64,000 nucleotides of DNA from Mycobacterium sp. ST-F2 (GCF_001905655.1 NZ_JMHT01000057.1:62001-126000); one strand, 5' to 3'; numbered from the stretch's first letter, positions 1-8,578 are shown. Made by a program: numbers and translations. The notes: generated by a model from the letters alone, not told the origin.

Positions 1-1047
1 GGTCGCCATCAGCAAGAACATCGGCACCGCGCCGAGAAACAGGCCTCCCAGCGAAAACCACCACATCGGTTTGCGGCCCAGGCGATCAGACAGACTGCCC
101 GACAGCGGAAGAAATACCATCATCGACACCATGCCGATGATGGGAACGATCAGCGCCTGCCGGCTCGACAGACCGATGGTGCGCTGCAAGTAGGTCGGCA
201 TATAGCTCAGCAGCGTGTAGTTGACGACATTGAGCGCAACGACCAGGCCACCCAGCTGCAGAACCGGGACCCAGTGCCGGCCGACGAGATCCTTGAACCG
301 GGCGAACGCACTCTCGTCGGTTCCCCCGGACCGCTCGAGGTCACGGAACACCGGGGTGTCCTCGAGCTTGGACCTCAGGTAGACACCGACCAGGCCCAAC
401 GGTGCCGCCACCAGGAACGGCAATCGCCAGCCCCACGAACTCATCTCGCCGTCAGTGAGCGCAACCGAGAAACCGAGCATCAACAATGCGCCGAGCGAAA
501 ACCCGGCCAGCGTACCGAATTCCAGAAAGCTACCCAGGAATCCACGCCGACGGGACGGCGCATACTCCGCCATGAACGTTGCGGCGCCGCCATATTCACC
601 GCCAGTCGAGAAACCCTGGATCATCCGGAGTGCCACCATGATGGCGGGTGCCCACAGGCCGATCGCGGCGTAGGAGGGCACCAGACCGACACAGAATGTC
701 GCGCCGGCCATCAGCACGATGGTCACCGCCAGCACATGTTTGCGTCCGACCCGGTCGCCCAACGGTCCCCAAACGAGTCCGCCGAGCGGGCGGACGAGGA
801 ATGACACCGCAAAAGTGGCGAGCGCCAACAACGTTGCCTCTGCAGTGTCACCGGGAAAGATGGCGTCGGATATGTAGCCCACACCGTAGGCGTAGATTCC
901 GTAGTCGAACCATTCGGTGGCGTTGCCGATCGCCGATGCGGCGATCGCCCGCTTCAACGCCCCGGAGTCGGGCGGCTCCCCTGCGGGCTCGCCAGCGGTC
1001 GGCGGTTTGCCGCCGAATTCTCGTGTCGGGTGCTCTCGCGCGGGCAC
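1..1047 (-). CDS. MFS transporter, metabolite:H+ symporter (MHS/ProP-like) family, C-terminus cut by window edge
   Basis: About 349 residues are visible and the frame is still open at base 1, so the C-terminal part is missing. The start is a GTG at 1045-1047 with GGAGG four bases upstream. Near residue 33 the protein has the MHS hallmark IGNATEWFDYGIYAY at the start of helix 1. The MFS motif A LGDRVGRK follows helix 2, and the second motif-A copy SDRLGRK lies in the loop before the truncation. Family members import organic acids or osmolytes with protons across the inner membrane. The substrate cannot be told from the sequence. A 173-base gap separates it from sppA, so it is probably transcribed separately. 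Confidence 0.85.
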   Translation of the reverse strand, partial: MPAREHPTREFGGKPPTAGEPAGEPPDSGALKRAIAASAIGNATEWFDYGIYAYGVGYISDAIFPGDTAEATLLALATFAVSFLVRPLGGLVWGPLGDRVGRKHVLAVTIVLMAGATFCVGLVPSYAAIGLWAPAIMVALRMIQGFSTGGEYGGAATFMAEYAPSRRRGFLGSFLEFGTLAGFSLGALLMLGFSVALTDGEMSSWGWRLPFLVAAPLGLVGVYLRSKLEDTPVFRDLERSGGTDESAFARFKDLVGRHWVPVLQLGGLVVALNVVNYTLLSYMPTYLQRTIGLSSRQALIVPIIGMVSMMVFLPLSGSLSDRLGRKPMWWFSLGGLFLGAVPMFLLMAT

Positions 1048-1220
1048 AGTTCCTCCAAGTGTCCGACGACACCCGTTCCTCCGTGCGCGCTATGGCTGAT
1101 CTGCCGGATGTACATCCGCAGGACCAGGCCGTCGTCTCGTCAGCAATTCATCAGTTGCCAGGACCCGACGTTACCGTGCCTGTCCGCCGATGCGCTGCGC
1201 ATCGCCGCAATGTGTTGCGG

Positions 1221-3008
1221 TCAGAATCGGCAATCCCCCAGCCACAGCGCGCTGACCCCGGTCATCGACCGCTCGGCCTGGCCGAGCGCACCGACCAGCG
1301 ACCGGCCGAGCAGTGCCGCCACCGCTTCCGGCAACGACGCCGCGGCCGGCTGCGAGGAAGGCTTGGGCCGCATGCGGTCCAGCAGTGACGAGCCCGGGTA
1401 ATCGACAGTTCGGACAGGAGCTTCAACATCGATACCGGCCAGCACCTTGGCTCGGCGCACGGCGGTCCGCAGCCCACCGAGTTCGTCGACCAGGCCGTGC
1501 TCCTTCGCGTCGGCACCGGTCCAGATGCGGCCGCGCGCCACCTGCTCGACGGCCTCGACCGGCAGGCTGCGGCCCTCGGCGACGCGTGCCACGAAGTCGG
1601 TGTAGAAGAGGTCCGCCTCGGCCACCACGTGCGCATGCTGGGCCTCGGTGAAGGGCTGATTAGCCGACCAGGCATCGGCATTCTCGTTGGTACGCACGGC
1701 ATCCGACCCGACACCGAGCCGTTCCTTGAGCCCCTTGGTGACGAGCTTTCCGGTGACCACACCGATCGATCCGGTAATGGTGCCGGCGTTGGCGACGATG
1801 TGGTCGGCCGCCATCGACACGTAGTAACCGCCCGACGCGGCGACCGCACCCATCGACGCGACGACCGGCTTACCCGCCTCGCGCAGCCGCGCCACCTCGC
1901 GCCAGATGGTCTCCGAACCCGTGACCGCGCCACCCGGACTGTCCACACGCAGCACGACGGCTGCGACGTCGTCGTCCGCGGCGGCTTCCCGCAGGGCGGC
2001 GGCGATCGTGTCGCCGCCGACGCTCGACGGTCCGGGAGGGAAGGCGCTCGGGCCGCCCCGGCCACTGACGATGGGGCCCGCCATGGTGACCACGGCAATG
2101 GTCGGCTTGTGTTTGCGGCCCGGCAGCGGCGGCACCTCGGGCAGCGTGTGGCCGGCGGTGGCCTTGGCGTACCGGGACAGGAACAACCGCGGTGGCGCGT
2201 CCTCGCCGTCGGCTTCCGCTGCGCCACCGGTCAATTCGCCGACCCGGGCATAGGCCTCGTCACGGAACCCGATGCGGTCCACCAGTTTGGCGGCCAGTGC
2301 GTCGTCGCGCAGCAGCGGCGCCCGGTCGACCAGGGTGTCGAGCTCGTCGGCGTCGACGCCGCGGGATTCCGCGATGGCGGCCAGCACCTGGGCGTGCAGG
2401 CTCTCGATGAGGCGGCCGTCGGCCTCGCGGTGCGGCTCGGTGTAGCGGTCCTGCGTGAACATGTTGGCCGCCGACTTGTACTCACCGCGCGCCACGAACT
2501 GCGCCTCGATACCGGCCTTGTCGAACGCGTCGCGCAGGAACAGCGCATTGGTCGCGAAACCCACCAACCCGACGGTGCCCGACGGCTGCATCCACACTTC
2601 CCGGAACGCCGAGGCCAGGTAGTAGGACATGGTGCCGGGGTAGGTCTCGGCCCATGCGATCGACGGTTTGACGGCGCTGAACGCGGCGATGGCGTCACGC
2701 AGCTCCTGCACGGGACCGGCTGCAGCAGCGGGCAATTGAACCCGGGCGATCAGTCCGGCCACCCGCTTGTCGTCGGCTGCGCGGTGGATGGCGGCCACGG
2801 CGTCGCGCAGCACGAGCGGCCGCGCGTTGCCCATGACGAAGGCGATCGGGTCGAAGCCGGCGGTCTCCGGCGGCACGGCCTGCAGGTCGAGTTCCAGTAC
2901 GCAGCCGTTGGGCACGCCGTGGTGACGCGCCGTGTCGACTTTGCGGACAAGGGCACGCAACTCGTCGGGGCCGGGGAGACCGGGCAGGCTTGGCCGGAAA
3001 GCAAACAT
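1221..3008 (-). CDS. sppA: Signal peptide peptidase SppA, 67K type
   Basis: 595 residues, with two tandem S49 peptidase domains as in long SppA/protease IV. The catalytic lysine is K178 in GEYKSA of domain 1, and the serine nucleophile is S392 in AASGGYY of domain 2, so the Ser/Lys dyad is intact. Family members cleave leftover signal peptides at the membrane. No strong N-terminal membrane segment is visible, so membrane association may be peripheral. It starts at ATG 3008. It lies downstream of rplO on the same strand, as Rv0724 does in M. tuberculosis, but here a plus-strand gene and a terminator separate them, so it is not in the ribosomal operon. Confidence 0.93.
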   Translation of the reverse strand: MFAFRPSLPGLPGPDELRALVRKVDTARHHGVPNGCVLELDLQAVPPETAGFDPIAFVMGNARPLVLRDAVAAIHRAADDKRVAGLIARVQLPAAAAGPVQELRDAIAAFSAVKPSIAWAETYPGTMSYYLASAFREVWMQPSGTVGLVGFATNALFLRDAFDKAGIEAQFVARGEYKSAANMFTQDRYTEPHREADGRLIESLHAQVLAAIAESRGVDADELDTLVDRAPLLRDDALAAKLVDRIGFRDEAYARVGELTGGAAEADGEDAPPRLFLSRYAKATAGHTLPEVPPLPGRKHKPTIAVVTMAGPIVSGRGGPSAFPPGPSSVGGDTIAAALREAAADDDVAAVVLRVDSPGGAVTGSETIWREVARLREAGKPVVASMGAVAASGGYYVSMAADHIVANAGTITGSIGVVTGKLVTKGLKERLGVGSDAVRTNENADAWSANQPFTEAQHAHVVAEADLFYTDFVARVAEGRSLPVEAVEQVARGRIWTGADAKEHGLVDELGGLRTAVRRAKVLAGIDVEAPVRTVDYPGSSLLDRMRPKPSSQPAAASLPEAVAALLGRSLVGALGQAERSMTGVSALWLGDCRF

Positions 3009-3044
3009 GTTCCGAGCCTACCGATTCGCCGTCGCATGCCGAGC

Positions 3045-3092
3045 AGACGCAAAACTGTCCATTTCGTGCCCTGTTTCGACAGTTTTGCGTCT
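3045..3092. repeat. Perfect 15-bp inverted repeat between divergent genes
   Basis: Arms AGACGCAAAACTGTC (3045-3059) and GACAGTTTTGCGTCT (3078-3092) surround an 18-base spacer. The repeat lies between the start of sppA (3008) and the start of the esterase gene (3104), ending 11 bases before that start. It could be a regulator site serving both divergent promoters, or a hairpin at the 5' end of the esterase mRNA. No T-run terminator is evident. Confidence 0.75.
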
Positions 3093-3103
3093 CCTCGCGG
3101 GTG

Positions 3104-4342
3104 ATGATCGACGCCATGGTGCTCAAGGTCTCTGTCTCCCCTGATCTGGTCCACGGCGATGCCGACGACGGCTACGGCAAGGTCGCCGACGCGTTCCGGG
3201 CCAACTTCGCGGCCGGGGGCGAGGTCGGCGCGGCGCTGTGCGTCTACCGTGACGGCCGCAAGGTCGTCGACATGTGGGGCGGCTACCGCGACGGGATCAG
3301 CCGGGCGCCGTGGCAGGCCGACACCATGGTCAACATGTTCTCGTCAACGAAAGGTGTTGCAGCCCTAGCCGTTGCGCACGCGGTGTCGAAAGGGCTCTTC
3401 GATTACGACGAGCGGGTCAGCACGTACTGGCCCGAGTTCGCCGCGCAGGACAAGGGCGACGTCACCGTGCGTCAGCTGCTGGCGCACCAGGCGGGCCTGT
3501 GCGTCCTGACGCCCAACCCGCTGCTGTCCGACATCGCCGACCCGGTGCGACTCTCCGCCATCCTCGCCGCGCAGAAACCCGCATGGACGCCCGGCACCCG
3601 GCACGGGTATCACGCCATCACCATCGGCTGGTACGAGTCCGAGCTGATCCGTCGCACCGATGGCCGTACGCTCGGCCGCTATCTCGCCGAGGAGATCACC
3701 GGGCCGTCGGGCCTCGACCTGTACATCGGTCTGCCGGACTCGGTCGATCGGAACCGGCTCGCCACGTTGCACCATTGGCAGCGTTACGAGTCCTTGCGGC
3801 ACCTCGACGTCATGCCGGCCGGGTTCCTGATCGGCAGCCTCAACCCGCGCGGGTTGCTGGCCAGGACCGCCGCCATCCCCGCCGACATCGACCCCTACGC
3901 CGGCGACTACAACACCGACAAGGTGCGCCGCGTCGAGATCCCGTCCGCCAACGGCACCGGCACGGCGCGCGCACTGGCCGGCCTCTACGGCGCCGCGGCG
4001 ACCGGCGGGAGCGAAATAGGTTTCACCCCAGAGATTTTCGATGCATTGATCGCCCCGCCGCGCAATCCGTCGGGCGGCACGCGGGACATGGTGCTGCGGC
4101 TGGACGGCGCATACTCCCTCGGCTTCTGCAAGGAGTTCCCGCGGATGGTGTTCGGCTCGTCGGGAAAGGCGTTCGGCACGCCCGGCTTCGGTGGCTCGTT
4201 CGGCTTCGCCGACCCCGACACCGGCGTGGGCTTCGGCTACGTGATGAACCGACTGGGCTTCCATCTGGTCAGCGATCCCCGCGAGCTGGCCATCCGGCAG
4301 GCACTCTTCCACGACGTCCTCGGCGCCCGGTTGCAGAGCTAG
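3104..4342 (+). CDS. Serine hydrolase of the beta-lactamase/EstB esterase family
   Basis: 412 residues from ATG 3104; GTG 3101 and ATG 3116 are in-frame alternatives and none has a convincing ribosome site. The family SxxK motif is S80-S-T-K83 (MFSSTKG), and a Tyr motif occurs in HGYHAIT near residue 168. The C-terminal region GTPGFGGSFGFAD matches the third conserved box of class C beta-lactamase-like esterases. Mycobacterial relatives (LipD/LipE/LipL type) are mostly carboxylesterases rather than antibiotic hydrolases. There is no signal peptide, so it is probably cytoplasmic. It is convergent with rplO. Confidence 0.9.
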   Translation: MIDAMVLKVSVSPDLVHGDADDGYGKVADAFRANFAAGGEVGAALCVYRDGRKVVDMWGGYRDGISRAPWQADTMVNMFSSTKGVAALAVAHAVSKGLFDYDERVSTYWPEFAAQDKGDVTVRQLLAHQAGLCVLTPNPLLSDIADPVRLSAILAAQKPAWTPGTRHGYHAITIGWYESELIRRTDGRTLGRYLAEEITGPSGLDLYIGLPDSVDRNRLATLHHWQRYESLRHLDVMPAGFLIGSLNPRGLLARTAAIPADIDPYAGDYNTDKVRRVEIPSANGTGTARALAGLYGAAATGGSEIGFTPEIFDALIAPPRNPSGGTRDMVLRLDGAYSLGFCKEFPRMVFGSSGKAFGTPGFGGSFGFADPDTGVGFGYVMNRLGFHLVSDPRELAIRQALFHDVLGARLQS

Positions 4343-4365
4343 CTGCAGGACCAGGCCACCGAAAC

Positions 4366-4410
4366 TGAGCTTGTGTGCCAATTCCCCGACGAACTTGGCA
4401 CACAAGCTCA
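4366..4410. repeat. Perfect 16-bp inverted repeat between convergent genes
   Basis: Arms TGAGCTTGTGTGCCAA (4366-4381) and TTGGCACACAAGCTCA (4395-4410) flank a 13-base spacer. It starts 23 bases after the esterase stop codon and just before the rplO terminator on the opposite strand. The position suits a terminator-like hairpin for the plus-strand gene, although there is no T-tract. Confidence 0.75.
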
Positions 4411-4424
4411 TTCTCGGCGGACAC

Positions 4425-4462
4425 AAAAGGGAGCCCCGGCCGAAGGCCGAGACTCCCTTTTT
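4425..4462 (-). terminator. Rho-independent-like terminator of the spc operon (after rplO)
   Basis: Read on the minus strand, a GC-rich stem AAAGGGAG...TCGGCC / GGCCG...CTCCCTTT with a TTCG tetraloop begins ten bases after the rplO stop and is followed by TTTTGTG. This is a good candidate for the end of the rpsH-rplO transcript. Confidence 0.8.
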
Positions 4463-4471
4463 GCGAAACAG

Positions 4472-4915
4472 TTACAGCTCGGTGGCGCTACCACCGGCAG
4501 CGGTGATCGCCTCGCGGGCGCTACCGCTGAACTTGTTGGCGGTGACGTCGACCTTGACGGCCAGCTTGCCGTCGCCGAGCACCTTGACCAGGGTGTTCTT
4601 GCGAACCAGGCCCGCGGCCACCAGCTCGTCCACACCGACGGTGCCGCCCTGCGGGAACGCCTTGGCGAGGTCGCCGACGTTCACCACCGCGTACTCCGTG
4701 CGGAAGCGGTTGCGGAAGCCCTTGAGCTTCGGCAGACGCATGTGGATCGGCATCTGGCCACCCTCGAACGTCACGGGGACGTTCTTGCGGGCCTTGGTGC
4801 CCTTGGTACCACGACCAGCGGTCTTACCCTTGGAGCCCTCACCACGACCGACGCGGGTCTTGGCCTTCTTGGACCCCGCGGCCGGCTTGAGGTCGTGCAG
4901 CTTGATGACGCTCAT
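4472..4915 (-). CDS. rplO: 50S ribosomal protein L15
   Basis: 147 residues, the normal mycobacterial length. The N-terminus MSVIKLHDLKPAAGSKK and the Gly/Lys-rich segment GRGEGSKGKTAGRGTKG are typical of L15, a large-subunit assembly protein bound to 23S rRNA. The start codon directly abuts the rpmD stop (TAA at 4916-4918), indicating translational coupling. It is the last gene of this ribosomal transcript, with a terminator just downstream. Confidence 0.98.
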   Translation of the reverse strand: MSVIKLHDLKPAAGSKKAKTRVGRGEGSKGKTAGRGTKGTKARKNVPVTFEGGQMPIHMRLPKLKGFRNRFRTEYAVVNVGDLAKAFPQGGTVGVDELVAAGLVRKNTLVKVLGDGKLAVKVDVTANKFSGSAREAITAAGGSATEL

Positions 4916-5095
4916 TTACGCCTCCTCAACCGTGACGAGGTGGTTGACCACCGCGAGCAGACCACGGGTCTGCGCGTTGTCCTCGCGAACGACGGACTGG
5001 CGGATCTTGCGCAGTCCCAGCGTCCGCAGGCTCTCGCGCTGCTTCCACCGGGCACCCACGGTGCCACGCACCTGGGTGATCTTCAGTTCAGCCAT
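4916..5095 (-). CDS. rpmD: 50S ribosomal protein L30
   Basis: 59 residues (MAELKITQVRGTVG... to NHLVTVEEA). L30 hallmarks include the central GLRKIRQSV segment. It has ATG at 5093-5095, two bases after the rpsE stop, and ends flush against rplO. L30 is a small 23S rRNA-binding protein of the large subunit. Confidence 0.97.
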   Translation of the reverse strand: MAELKITQVRGTVGARWKQRESLRTLGLRKIRQSVVREDNAQTRGLLAVVNHLVTVEEA

Positions 5096-5097
5096 GA

Positions 5098-5769
5098 TTA
5101 TGCCGATCCTTCACGCGCTGCCGAGGCGGCGAGCGCTTCTGCCTCACGCCGGGCCCGCAGCATGCCGGCCGGCGCAACATCTTCGATGGGCAGGCCACGA
5201 CGGGCCGCCACTTCCTCCGGACGCTGCAGCTGCTTCAGCGCGGCAACGGTGGCGTGCACCACGTTGATCGCGTTGTCGCTGCCCAGCGACTTGGCCAGGA
5301 TGTCGTGCACGCCGGCGCATTCCAGCACCGCGCGAGCCGCACCACCGGCAATGACACCGGTACCCGGGCTGGCCGGACGCAGCATCACGACACCGGCAGC
5401 AGCCTCACCCTGAACCGGGTGCACGATCGTGCCACCGATCAGTGGGACGCGGAAGAAGCCCTTGCGAGCCTCCTCGACACCCTTGGCGATGGCGGCCGGA
5501 ACTTCCTTGGCCTTGCCGTAGCCGACGCCCACCATGCCGTGGCCGTCACCGACGATCACCAGCGCGGTGAAGCTGAAGCGCCGACCACCCTTGACCACCT
5601 TCGAAACGCGGTTGATGGTGACAACGCGCTCGATGTAGTTGCTCTTCTCACCGCGGTCGTCGCCGCGACCACGGCCACCGCGGTCATCGCGGCGACCACG
5701 GCCGTCGCGGTCACCACGACCGCCACGGTTGTCCTGCGCCGAAGCGGCGCCAGCCTGCTCGGCCATCAT
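5098..5769 (-). CDS. rpsE: 30S ribosomal protein S5
   Basis: 223 residues. An N-terminal Asp/Arg/Gly-rich tail (GDRDGRGRRDDRGGRGRGDD) precedes the S5 RNA-binding domain (VVTINRVSKVVKGGRRFSF) and the C-terminal S5 domain (GTGVIAGGAARAVLECAGV). Such charged tails are usual in mycobacterial S5. The protein helps maintain decoding accuracy at the mRNA entry channel. It lies in the rpsH-rplO transcript. Confidence 0.98.
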   Translation of the reverse strand: MMAEQAGAASAQDNRGGRGDRDGRGRRDDRGGRGRGDDRGEKSNYIERVVTINRVSKVVKGGRRFSFTALVIVGDGHGMVGVGYGKAKEVPAAIAKGVEEARKGFFRVPLIGGTIVHPVQGEAAAGVVMLRPASPGTGVIAGGAARAVLECAGVHDILAKSLGSDNAINVVHATVAALKQLQRPEEVAARRGLPIEDVAPAGMLRARREAEALAASAAREGSA

Positions 5770-5800
5770 GCAGTCCTTCCGGTCATCTTCAAGTAAGTCA

Positions 5801-6202
5801 TTAGAACGTCAACCCGCCTTCACGAGCGGCGTCCGCGAGAGCGGCGATCCGGCCGCCGTAGCTGTAGCCACCGCGGTCGAAAACGACCTCGGAGATGCCG
5901 GCAGCCTTGGCGCGCTCGGCGATCAGCTGACCCACCCGGGTGCTGACGGCCTTCTTGTCACCGTCGACGGCACGCACGTCGGCCTCGATGGACGACGCGG
6001 CGGCCAGCGTGGTGCCGGTCAGATCGTCGATCACCTGGACGTGGATGTGCCGCGAGGAGCGGTTGACCATCAGGCGCGGACGCTCGGCGGTGCCGGCGAC
6101 CTTCTTGCGCAGACGGGCGTGACGACGCAGACGCGCCACCCGACGGGTCTCAGAGATGTTCTGGCCCAACGGCTTACGCTTGTCAGTCTCAGTGTTGGCC
6201 AT
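5801..6202 (-). CDS. rplR: 50S ribosomal protein L18
   Basis: 133 residues. It carries the L18 features RLRRHARLRKKVAGT, RPRLMVNRSSRHIHVQVIDD and the C-terminal VVFDRGGYSYGGRIAALADAAREGGL. L18 binds 5S rRNA and places it in the central protuberance. The N-terminus is about ten residues longer than I recall for M. tuberculosis L18, so a later start is possible. It sits two bases after the rplF stop. Confidence 0.97.
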   Translation of the reverse strand: MANTETDKRKPLGQNISETRRVARLRRHARLRKKVAGTAERPRLMVNRSSRHIHVQVIDDLTGTTLAAASSIEADVRAVDGDKKAVSTRVGQLIAERAKAAGISEVVFDRGGYSYGGRIAALADAAREGGLTF

Positions 6203-6204
6203 TG

Positions 6205-6744
6205 CTACTTACCTGTCTTTCCGACCTTGCGGCGGATCTGCTCACCCTCGTAGCGAATGCCCTTGCCCTTGTACGGGTCGGGGCGACGCAGGCGGCGGAT
6301 GACTGCCGAGATCTGGCCGACTTTCTGCTTGTCGATGCCGGACACCGAGAACTTCGTCGGGGTCTCGACTGCGAACGTGATGCCCTCGGGGGCTTCGATC
6401 AGCACCGGGTGGCTGTAGCCGAGCGCGAACTCCAGGTTCGAGCCCTTGGCCTGCACGCGGTAACCGACGCCGAAGATTTCCATCTTGGTGGTGTAGCCCT
6501 GCGTCACACCGGTCACCAGGTTGGCGATCAGGGTGCGGGACAGTCCGTGCAGCGAGCGGTTACGACGCTCGTCGTTCGGACGGGTGACCACGACGGCACC
6601 TTCGTCGTTGCGCGACACCTCGATGGGCTCGGCGACATCGAGAGTCAGGGTGCCCTTGGGGCCCTTGACCGCGACGTTCTGGCCGTCGATGGTCACATCG
6701 ACACCGGCCGGAATGACAACCGGCTGCTTTCCAATACGCGACAT
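6205..6744 (-). CDS. rplF: 50S ribosomal protein L6
   Basis: 179 residues, the standard length. The N-terminus MSRIGKQPVVIPAGVDV and the C-terminal signature RRPDPYKGKGIRYEGE are diagnostic of L6, which binds 23S rRNA near the sarcin-ricin loop. It follows rpsH by 12 bases. Confidence 0.98.
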   Translation of the reverse strand: MSRIGKQPVVIPAGVDVTIDGQNVAVKGPKGTLTLDVAEPIEVSRNDEGAVVVTRPNDERRNRSLHGLSRTLIANLVTGVTQGYTTKMEIFGVGYRVQAKGSNLEFALGYSHPVLIEAPEGITFAVETPTKFSVSGIDKQKVGQISAVIRRLRRPDPYKGKGIRYEGEQIRRKVGKTGK

Positions 6745-6756
6745 GTTTTCTGCCCC

Positions 6757-7155
6757 CTACCAGACGTAAGCGAGGACTTCGCCGCCCACGCCCTGTCGAG
6801 CTGCCTGGCGGTCGGTGAGCAGGCCGGAGGACGTGGAGATGATCGCCACGCCCAGGCCACCCAGAACCCGCGGCAGGTTGGTGGATTTCGCGTACACCCG
6901 CAGACCGGGCTTCGACACCCGGCGGAGGCCGGCGATGCTGCGCTCGCGGCTCGGGCCGTACTTGAGGGAAACAACGAGGCTCTTGCCCACACGGGCGTCC
7001 TCGGTGCGGTAGTCGGTGATGTAACCCTCCTTCTTGAGGATCTCGGCGATGTTCGCCTTGATCTTCGAGTGGGGCAGGGTCACCTCGTCGTGGTACGCCG
7101 AGTTGGCGTTGCGCAGACGTGTCAAGAAGTCTGCGATCGGATCCGTCATTGTCAT
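6757..7155 (-). CDS. rpsH: 30S ribosomal protein S8
   Basis: 132 residues from ATG 7155 (MTMTDPIADFLTRLRNAN); upstream in-frame codons are not conserved coding sequence. The C-terminal signature STSSGLLTDRQAARQ is intact. S8 binds the central domain of 16S rRNA and in other bacteria represses its own operon. It is the first gene of a second spc transcript, because a terminator after rpsZ and about 600 bases of non-coding DNA precede it. Confidence 0.98.
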   Translation of the reverse strand: MTMTDPIADFLTRLRNANSAYHDEVTLPHSKIKANIAEILKKEGYITDYRTEDARVGKSLVVSLKYGPSRERSIAGLRRVSKPGLRVYAKSTNLPRVLGGLGVAIISTSSGLLTDRQAARQGVGGEVLAYVW

Positions 7156-7765
7156 GACAGCGTTGATCAACCTTTCTCGCTGCGGTTCCCATGCATCACG
7201 CCCGTGTCGGTCCCACCTTGCGGTGGCTCGGCACGTCACATCGTGGGCCTGCTACGAAGTGTTTTCCCTTATCTGACCGAGGTCGGTCAGGGGTCGTGCA
7301 TCAGTAGTGCAATCCGGCTTCGGAAGGCACATGCCGATCGGCCATTGGACGAAAACGCCCATGGCAGCCTGCCCAGTGTAGACAATGCGCAGCTCAGGGC
7401 CAAATCCGTGCGAGGGAGGGGCTTCCAGTGGCGAATATGCGACCCGACCGGTGGATTGCCGCGCAGATTCTGGCGAATTCGCCGCTCATTGCGGCATTTT
7501 CGGCGGCGCCTCGCCCGCATGCACATCGCAGATCCGCGTGGCGAGTACCTGAGTTCAATCGTGCGGCAATGTGCCGGCGATTATTGCACTCAGGGACGTC
7601 CGACGGCTCGGAACCATCCCTGGCTTCAATCACCATGGCTGCCAGTGCCTCGTGATTGAAGCTACGCATCTTCCCGGGCCGGGCCGCTGCCTGCCCGGGC
7701 GCGCCATGCCCGTCGCAGATCCGACGCATGACGCTAGGTGGGTGCCCATGCGACGGACAGACGCA
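7156..7765 (-). other. Non-coding 0.6 kb region upstream of rpsH with several inverted repeats
   Basis: No credible gene lies between rpsH and the rpsZ terminator. The stretch contains a perfect 11-bp inverted repeat GCTTCAATCAC (7623-7633) / GTGATTGAAGC (7652-7662) with an 18-base loop. Other inverted repeats are CAGGGA...TCCCTG (7591-7622), CGGCA-ATG-TGCCG (near 7564) and CCCGGGC...GCCCGGG (7676-7702). It probably holds the promoter and a structured 5' leader for rpsH-rplO. Short open frames here have no ribosome sites or recognizable domains. Confidence 0.5.
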
Positions 7766-7800
7766 AAAGCCGCCCCGGTCACGAGGACCGGGGCGGCTTT
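7766..7800 (-). terminator. Terminator after rpsZ
   Basis: A perfect 15-bp stem AAAGCCGCCCCGGTC (7766-7780) / GACCGGGGCGGCTTT (7786-7800) with a five-base loop. On the minus strand it is followed by a T-run (TTTTGCG). It lies 25 bases downstream of the rpsZ stop and splits the spc cluster into two transcripts. Confidence 0.88.
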
Positions 7801-7825
7801 CTACAGCGTCATGAGACGGGCAGAG

Positions 7826-8011
7826 TCACCAGCTGGACTTCTGCACGCCGGGCAGCTCGCCGGCGTGGGCCATCTCCCGCAGGCAGATTCGGCACAGGCC
7901 GAACTTGCGGAACACCGAGTGCGGGCGACCGCACTTGTTGCAGCGGGTGTAGCCACGCACTGCGAACTTCGGCTTCTTGTTGGCCTTGTTGACCAGAGCC
8001 TTCTTTGCCAT
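7826..8011 (-). CDS. rpsZ: 30S ribosomal protein S14, zinc-binding type Z
   Basis: 61 residues. Four cysteines C24, C27, C40 and C43 (TRCNKCGRP ... FGLCRICLRE) form a zinc ribbon, so this is the C+ form of S14. Mycobacteria also carry a zinc-free paralogue used under zinc starvation, which is not in this window. It follows rplE by two bases. Confidence 0.98.
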   Translation of the reverse strand: MAKKALVNKANKKPKFAVRGYTRCNKCGRPHSVFRKFGLCRICLREMAHAGELPGVQKSSW

Positions 8012-8013
8012 TG

Positions 8014-8577
8014 TCAGTTCTCCTTGAACGGGAAGCCCAGGGCCCGCAGCAACGCACGGCCTTCGTCGTCAGTGGTGGCCGAGGTGACGACCGTGATGTC
8101 CATGCCGCGGGGGCGGTCGATCGAGTCGACGTCGATCTCGTGGAACATCGACTGCTCGTTGAGGCCGAAGGTGTAGTTGCCGCTGCCGTCGAACTGCTTG
8201 GCCGACAGACCGCGGAAGTCGCGGATACGGGGCAGAGCGATGGAGATCAGGCGGTCCAGGAACTCCCACATGCGGTCGCCACGCAGGGTGACGCGGCAGC
8301 CGATCGGCATGCCCTCACGCAGCTTGAACTGCGCGATGGACTTGCGGGCCTTGCGGATTTCCGGCTTCTGGCCGGTGATCAGCGTCAGGTCGTTGACCGC
8401 GCCGTTGATCAGCTTGGCGTCGCGGGCGGCGTCACCGACACCCATGTTGACGACAACCTTGACCACGCCGGGGATCTGCATGACGTTGGCGTAGTTGAAT
8501 TCATTGTTGAGCGCGTCGCGGATCTCTTCGCGGTAACGCGTCTTCAGCCGGGGCTGAGTGTTTTCCACAGTGGTCAT
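8014..8577 (-). CDS. rplE: 50S ribosomal protein L5
   Basis: 187 residues from ATG 8577 (MTTVENTQPRLKTRYREEI), the start that matches the family; it is one base past the rplX stop. Conserved segments include NVMQIPGVVKVVVNMGVGDAA and LPRIRDFRGLS. L5 binds 5S rRNA and contacts the P-site tRNA. Confidence 0.98.
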   Translation of the reverse strand: MTTVENTQPRLKTRYREEIRDALNNEFNYANVMQIPGVVKVVVNMGVGDAARDAKLINGAVNDLTLITGQKPEIRKARKSIAQFKLREGMPIGCRVTLRGDRMWEFLDRLISIALPRIRDFRGLSAKQFDGSGNYTFGLNEQSMFHEIDVDSIDRPRGMDITVVTSATTDDEGRALLRALGFPFKEN

Positions 8578-8578
8578 C

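Noticed and set aside
274..804. Plus-strand open frames opposite the MFS transporter gene
   Set aside because: They are low-complexity Arg/Pro/Gly-rich translations opposite a strongly family-like minus-strand protein, with no ribosome sites or domains; a side effect of high GC content.
1497..3104. 535-residue plus-strand open frame opposite sppA
   Set aside because: Its composition (Gly/Asp/His/Arg) is the antisense of SppA; the minus-strand protein has intact catalytic motifs.
7428..7655. Possible small protein genes in the rpsH upstream region
   Set aside because: Several overlapping frames exist, but none has a ribosome site, conserved domain or mycobacterial-type composition better than its alternatives.
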